Source: SIG299 sp964541485
GTDB lineage: Bacteria; Bacillota; Clostridia; Lachnospirales; Lachnospiraceae
Reading direction: 5' to 3'
NCBI GenBank assembly: GCA_964541485.1
Contig: CAZIQL010000052.1
Span: forward strand, 1 to 16,996
DNA length: 16,996 nt
Positions within the stretch are counted from its first letter, which is position 1, and every line of letters starts with the position of its first letter. The notes below the pieces were generated by a model. The model made no database searches. It saw only the letters and a program-made list of their open reading frames with translations, and was not told the origin of the DNA. Both the position numbers and the translations under genes were made by a program. Below are positions 14,021-16,996 of this stretch, piece by piece.

Positions 14021-14097
14021 CACCACTCCTTTTCGCCGGTCACCGGACAATTTTTAAACCAGCCGGATACCAAAAACAAGCCTGTAGATACAAACTC

Positions 14098-14126
14098 AGT
14101 ATAGTCCCAACGTCCGAAAAAGGCAA
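14098..14126 (-). promoter_or_regulatory. Promoter of the rsgA leader
   Basis: On the minus strand, TTGCCT (14121-14126) is followed by a 17-nt spacer and TATACT (14098-14103). The -35 box lies inside the distal arm of the xylB terminator stem, so the two signals share sequence. Confidence 0.5.
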
Positions 14127-14150
14127 GCCTTTTTTGAGGCCTGCCTTTTT
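14117..14150. terminator. Terminator of xylB
   Basis: AAAAAGGCA (14117-14125) pairs with TGCCTTTTT (14142-14150), extended by GCC/GGC after one mismatch. A/T tracts on both sides make it symmetrical. It begins 4 nt after the xylB stop codon and separates the MIF-like/xylB unit from rsgA. Confidence 0.85.
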
Positions 14151-14154
14151 ATTT

Positions 14155-15630
14155 CTACTCATTCACTACATCATCAAATACCGGTTTTAATGCCGGATAA
14201 AGCTTCTTAAATACCTGATACTTCTTTTCATACTTTTCCACAAGTTCCGCGTCAGGCTCTGTCACATCTACCACACGGATTAACTTATCGCCTGCTTCTT
14301 CCACGCTGCCAAATGCACCACAGCCCGTTGCTGCCAGAATAGCTCCGCCGTAGCCAGGGCCTTCTTCGCTGTTGATGATTTCAACCGTCACGTTCATGAT
14401 GTTGGCAATCATCTTTCTCCAGAGTGGGCTCTTTGCACCGCCTCCTGTTGCACGCACGCGGTCAATCTTTACGCCAAGACCTCTTGCAATTTCTACAGAA
14501 TCACGAAGTGCAAACGTAACACCCTCTAATACCGCCTGTGTCATATCAGCACGGGTGGTATCCATCGTCATACCGATAAAGCTGCCTCTTGCGTTCGGAT
14601 TGTTATGAGGTGTACGCTCACCCATCAAGTAAGGAAGATAGTACACATGATTTTCACCAAGCTTCTCAATCTTCTTCTGCTCTTCGCCATATTCCTTTGT
14701 GCCGATGATGTCATCCATCCACCACTTATTCGAGGATGCCGCAGACAGCATACAGCCCATCAGGTGATACTTGCCGTTTGCGTGTGCAAACATATGTAAT
14801 GCATTGTCATCGTCCACTGCGAACTTGTCACAGGAAACAAATACCGTACCGGATGTACCTAAGGATACGATACACATACCGTCCTTTGTGGTACCTGTAC
14901 CAATCGCACCTGCTGCATTGTCACCGGCACCTGCAATAATCTTAACATCTTCGGATAAACCAAGGCGCTCTGCCACGTCCTTTTTAATTGTTCCGACTAC
15001 TTCATAGCTTTCGTAAATCTTAGCCAGCTGCTCTTCCTTTACGCCACAAAGCTCCAACATTTCCTTGGACCAACACTTGTGCTCAACGTCCATAAGGAGC
15101 ATACCCGAAGCATCCGAAACATCCGTGCAGTGTACGCCGGATAACAGATACGCAAGATAATCCTTTGGCAGCATAATCTTTGCAATCTTAGCAAAGTTTT
15201 CCGGCTCATGTTTTCTTACCCAGAGAATCTTTGGTGCGGTAAAACCGGTCAGCGCCATGTTTGCCGTATACGCAGAAATCTTTTCTCTGCCGATGGTCTT
15301 ATTTAAGTAATCACACTCTTCCTGTGTGCGTCCGTCGTTCCAAAGAATTGCCGGGCGGATGACGTTATCATTTTCATCCAGCATAACAAGACCATGCATC
15401 TGTCCGCCAAAGCTGATGCCCTTAATTTCCTTCAAATCACACTGCTCGGAGAGCTTATGAATGGAAGCTTCCATCTGCGCCGCCCAATCCTCCGGCTTCT
15501 GCTCCGACCAGCCAGGCTTTGGAAAGCTTAAGCCATACTCGCCGCCTGCCGATGCCTTAATTGCCCCTGTTTCATCCATTACCACAAGCTTAATGGACGA
15601 GGTTCCCAAATCAATACCCAAAAATAACAT
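14155..15630 (-). CDS. xylB: Xylulokinase
   Basis: XylB phosphorylates D-xylulose to xylulose 5-phosphate with ATP, feeding xylose into the pentose phosphate pathway in the cytosol. The 491-residue FGGY-family kinase carries FLGIDLGTSSIK at the N-terminus (phosphate 1 site), GQMHG near 76-80, LWNDGRTQEEC, the catalytic Asp in GAGDNAAGA (about 235), SLGTSGTVF, YLMGERTPH and the adenine-binding TGGGAKSPLWR. GQMHG and LWNDGR favour xylulokinase over glycerol kinase or gluconokinase. The ATG at 15630 has AAGGAGG 6 nt upstream. That site is inside a 62-bp element also found before the upstream MIF-like gene. The gap to the MIF-like stop is 71 bp, so the two genes are probably co-transcribed. No xylose isomerase or transporter gene is in the window. 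Confidence 0.93.
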   Translation of the reverse strand: MLFLGIDLGTSSIKLVVMDETGAIKASAGGEYGLSFPKPGWSEQKPEDWAAQMEASIHKLSEQCDLKEIKGISFGGQMHGLVMLDENDNVIRPAILWNDGRTQEECDYLNKTIGREKISAYTANMALTGFTAPKILWVRKHEPENFAKIAKIMLPKDYLAYLLSGVHCTDVSDASGMLLMDVEHKCWSKEMLELCGVKEEQLAKIYESYEVVGTIKKDVAERLGLSEDVKIIAGAGDNAAGAIGTGTTKDGMCIVSLGTSGTVFVSCDKFAVDDDNALHMFAHANGKYHLMGCMLSAASSNKWWMDDIIGTKEYGEEQKKIEKLGENHVYYLPYLMGERTPHNNPNARGSFIGMTMDTTRADMTQAVLEGVTFALRDSVEIARGLGVKIDRVRATGGGAKSPLWRKMIANIMNVTVEIINSEEGPGYGGAILAATGCGAFGSVEEAGDKLIRVVDVTEPDAELVEKYEKKYQVFKKLYPALKPVFDDVVNE

Positions 15631-15692
15631 GATAATCCTCCTTGTTTTCCGAAGGAAAATGCGAGCCTGCTCATGCGAGCAGCGGATTTTCC
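15631..15692 (-). repeat. Duplicated leader element, copy A (before xylB)
   Basis: This 62-bp stretch ends at the xylB ATG and matches copy B (16044-16107) at 57 positions plus a 2-nt gap. In transcript order: left arm GAAGGAAAAT (15686-15695, slightly beyond the repeat), loop, right arm ATTTTCCTTC (15651-15660), GGAAAA (15645-15650), then the AAGGAGG site (15637-15643) and ATTATC before the ATG. The right arm can pair with the left arm (10 bp) or with the following GGAAAA (6 bp, 3-nt loop). Confidence 0.85.
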
Positions 15693-15701
15693 TTCTTAAT
15701 C

Positions 15702-16043
15702 TTAGAAGTTTTGTCCGTTCCAGCCCCAGTCATTCACTCCATGATATGTCACATACACGGCGCTGCCCGGAATTCCAAGTTCCTTCTCAAAAATGCGACA
15801 AATACTTCCCGTCATCTTGTTATAGCACTCCGAAGGTGCATTACCAAACAGACTCACTGCCACGTAAGCCCCCTTCTCAAGCTTCTTTCCCCCAAGATAC
15901 AGGTCATAATTGTCCTCAAAACCAATCATAAGATAGTCTTCCGTCTTTCGCAAGTCAGATATTGCTTTTCCCAACTCAGATTTTATCACATTTCTCTTCT
16001 CCTGTGACACAGGTAAGGTAATTTTTGAATCAATAAACGGCAT
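15702..16043 (-). CDS. MIF-like tautomerase family protein
   Basis: A 113-residue homologue of macrophage migration inhibitory factor (MIF) in the tautomerase superfamily. Removal of Met exposes Pro (MPFIDSKIT), the catalytic base in this family, and a Lys lies in the first helix as in MIF (VIKSELGKAISDL). The family's central strand and turn appear as LMIGFEDNYDLYLGG, and the C-terminus YHGVNDWGWNGQNF has the MIF pattern. The length fits MIF (about 115 residues) and is clearly longer than the 4-oxalocrotonate tautomerases of 60-80 residues. The natural substrate of bacterial MIF-like proteins is not settled. The gene is bracketed by two copies of a 62-64 bp element and lies directly upstream of xylB. 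Confidence 0.88.
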   Translation of the reverse strand: MPFIDSKITLPVSQEKRNVIKSELGKAISDLRKTEDYLMIGFEDNYDLYLGGKKLEKGAYVAVSLFGNAPSECYNKMTGSICRIFEKELGIPGSAVYVTYHGVNDWGWNGQNF

Positions 16044-16107
16044 GATAATCCTCCTTTAGTTTTCCGAAGGAAAATGCGAGCCGCGTTATGCGAGCAGAGG
16101 ATTTTCC
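16044..16107 (-). repeat. Duplicated leader element, copy B (before the MIF-like gene)
   Basis: This 64-bp stretch ends at the ATG of the MIF-like gene. The outer stem AGGAAAAT/ATTTTCCT (16068-16075 with 16101-16108), the GGAAAA third arm (16060-16065), the AAGGAGG site and ATTATC are kept relative to copy A. Most differences fall in the hairpin loop, where tgctc becomes gcgtt on the plus strand, which destroys copy A's inner stem. Confidence 0.85.
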
Positions 16108-16125
16108 TCCTACTTTTTTTCTATT

Positions 16126-16443
16126 TTACCACTTCCTCGCTACAAAAGAAACCACTTTTGTCTGCAAATCGCACATTCCGTTTTCTCTCGGAATGTCATA
16201 CTGCTGCTCTTGAACCGTAGTTTTTAATACAGTCCACCCTTCAAAAATACTATTCCTTCCGACTCCACACCCCAAATCCAGCACACGCAGTCTCCGATAC
16301 TCCCCAAACAACGGAACAATCTCCTTTATTGTCTTTATCGGTCGGTTCAGCCAGCTTCCCGGCTGATATAACTCGTCATTTGAATACATTTCAATATGTG
16401 ATTTCTTTTCACTTTCTCTAATGACCTTGATTCTGTTGTCCAT
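16126..16443 (-). pseudogene. SAM methyltransferase remnant with in-frame internal deletion
   Basis: The 105-codon frame starts well (ATG at 16443 behind AGGAGG, 6 nt away) and reads like the N-terminus of a class I methyltransferase up to motif I, RVLDLGCGVGRNSI (about residues 53-66). It then jumps directly to FEGWTVLKTTVQEQQYDIP and ends TKVVSFVARKW, which looks like the C-terminal strands of the same family. The part that carries motifs II to IV is missing, about 80-100 residues judging from usual lengths near 200. The junction is near 16243. The reading frame stays open, so a short protein could still be made, but it lacks most of the SAM fold. Upstream lies an acetyltransferase remnant; downstream is the MIF-like gene. 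Confidence 0.65.
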
Positions 16444-16475
16444 TGGAAGCCTCCTGTGAATTGGGAATTCAACAA

Positions 16476-16748
16476 TCTAAATAGAATATAATATCTGCCT
16501 TTCCCTCTTGCTTTTTCTATCAGCGCAGTCGAAATTCCCTGATGACGATAATCCTTTACTACCTTTAAATCATATAAATACATATATTTGAACCAAGCAT
16601 CCTGCAATATCACTGGCTCACCGGCACCAAATGTATCTATACAAAAAAATTCATCTTCTAGATACAAAAAATACTGAAAAATTGTATCCTGAAGACCCAA
16701 AATATCTCTATAGATACAATTCCCCCTAAAAGCCAGACATTTCCTACC
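16476..16748 (-). pseudogene. GNAT acetyltransferase remnant
   Basis: An open stretch contains MYLYDLKVVKDYRHQGISTALIEKA, which fits GNAT motif A: a beta strand followed by the acetyl-CoA binding pattern (R/Q)-x-x-G-x-(G/S). Before it is YLEDEFFCIDTFGAGEPVILQD, like the preceding strands. There is no good start codon or ribosome binding site; the frame opens after a TAA at 16749-16751. Similarity ends near GRYYILF, after which the frame runs out of phase into the methyltransferase remnant. Both ends of the domain appear lost. The family call rests on one motif. Confidence 0.5.
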
Positions 16749-16898
16749 TTAAAACTCCTTGAATGTTCCAAAAACTCCGTCTGCGGCTCCATCTGTTCCT
16801 CTGCCATGATTCTCACCCCGGCAACTCCGAGCACCAACAGACAAACCAATACACTCATAGCAAAAATATCTCCGTACAGATGGTAATTTTTATTTCTT

Positions 16899-16996
16899 TT
16901 AATCTTTCCAAACAAAATTATAATTAATGGATTCTCCTCCGTCTACAAGAATATTCTGACCTGTACAGAATGTATTTGTCATAGTCAAAAAGTATG
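16899..16996 (-). CDS. Short-chain dehydrogenase/reductase, C-terminal end only
   Basis: The last 31 codons and stop of a minus-strand gene that continues beyond the window. The sequence FCTGQNILVDGGESINYNFVW matches the end of classical NAD(P)-dependent SDR oxidoreductases, where TGQ-x-(I/L)-x-VDGG is characteristic. The nucleotide-binding and catalytic YxxxK parts lie outside, so substrate and exact length cannot be judged. The stop is TAA at 16899-16901. Confidence 0.75.
   Translation of the reverse strand, partial: YFLTMTNTFCTGQNILVDGGESINYNFVWKD

Larger units (their letters stand above)
13842..14091 (-). promoter_or_regulatory. Structured 5' leader of rsgA, candidate attenuator
   Basis: About 250 nt lie between the predicted transcript start (near 14091) and the rsgA ATG. 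In transcript order there is CCGG-tga-CCGG (14036-14046), a strong ribosome binding site and 14-codon ORF (13976-14020), and an AAATAA/TTATTT hairpin whose left arm contains the ORF stop. Then come AAAAG-aac-CTTTT, a palindrome at 13920-13933, and an intrinsic terminator at 13875-13901. CCTTTTCG in the downstream part is complementary to CGAAAAGG at the ribosome binding site. This resembles a ribosome-sensing attenuator. It matches no riboswitch or T-box class known to me. Confidence 0.5.

Noticed and set aside
16123..16151. Possible promoter (TTTCTT-17-TAAAAT on the minus strand) before the MIF-like gene
   Set aside because: The -35 matches poorly and there is no extended -10. The real promoter of the MIF-like/xylB unit is not identified.
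16658..16915. 85-codon frame with a hydrophobic segment, MSVLVCLLVLGVAGVRIMA
   Set aside because: It begins with TTG (or an ATG at 16858) without a ribosome binding site at usable distance, overlaps the SDR end and the GNAT remnant, and matches no family I recognise. It could be a fragment of a lost membrane protein.
1..16996. CRISPR arrays, tRNA or rRNA genes, insertion sequences
   Set aside because: No regularly spaced short repeats outside coding repeats, no cloverleaf or rRNA-like sequence, and no transposase frame were found on reading through both strands.

Overview
The window looks like chromosomal DNA from a gut Clostridium-type Firmicute, most likely a Lachnospiraceae member. The reasons are strong AGGAGG-type ribosome binding sites, AT-rich intergenic spacers with sigma-A-like promoters, and protein styles typical of that family: an ABC permease with a giant coiled coil, a TP-repeat lipoprotein and a bacterial MIF homologue. 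The family assignment is inference from style, not a database match. Almost everything is on the minus strand; the only convincing plus-strand gene is 11912-12634.

Layout, left to right. 1-1301: an M18 metallo-aminopeptidase, cut by the window start. 1420-6004: a two-gene ABC system, with the ATPase first in transcription and a 1280-residue FtsX/MacB-type permease after it; the permease carries about 460 residues of coiled coil. 6216-8900: a lipoprotein with a PstS-like binding domain and a long C-terminal region. 9124-11708: a methyltransferase, a 5-formyltetrahydrofolate cyclo-ligase with unusual ends, and the redox chaperone Hsp33, probably co-transcribed. 11709-11911: a divergent promoter region with an inverted repeat between the two -35 boxes. 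11912-12634: a histidine phosphatase, convergent with rsgA and sharing a bidirectional terminator with it. 12780-13841: rsgA. 14155-16043: a MIF-like tautomerase followed by xylulokinase xylB. 16126-16996: gene remains (a methyltransferase with its middle deleted and an acetyltransferase remnant) next to the 3' end of a short-chain dehydrogenase.

The parts most worth a second look are non-coding. (1) The roughly 250-nt leader of rsgA has a good promoter, a 14-codon upstream ORF with a strong ribosome binding site, a segment complementary to that site, several alternative hairpins, and an intrinsic terminator ending about 33 nt before the rsgA start codon. This is the architecture of a translation-coupled attenuator, here placed in front of a ribosome-assembly GTPase. 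(2) A 62-64 bp structured element, including the ribosome binding site, is duplicated immediately before the start codons of both the MIF-like gene and xylB. The MIF-like gene therefore sits between direct repeats. Both readings rest on sequence inspection only and need comparative and RNA data.
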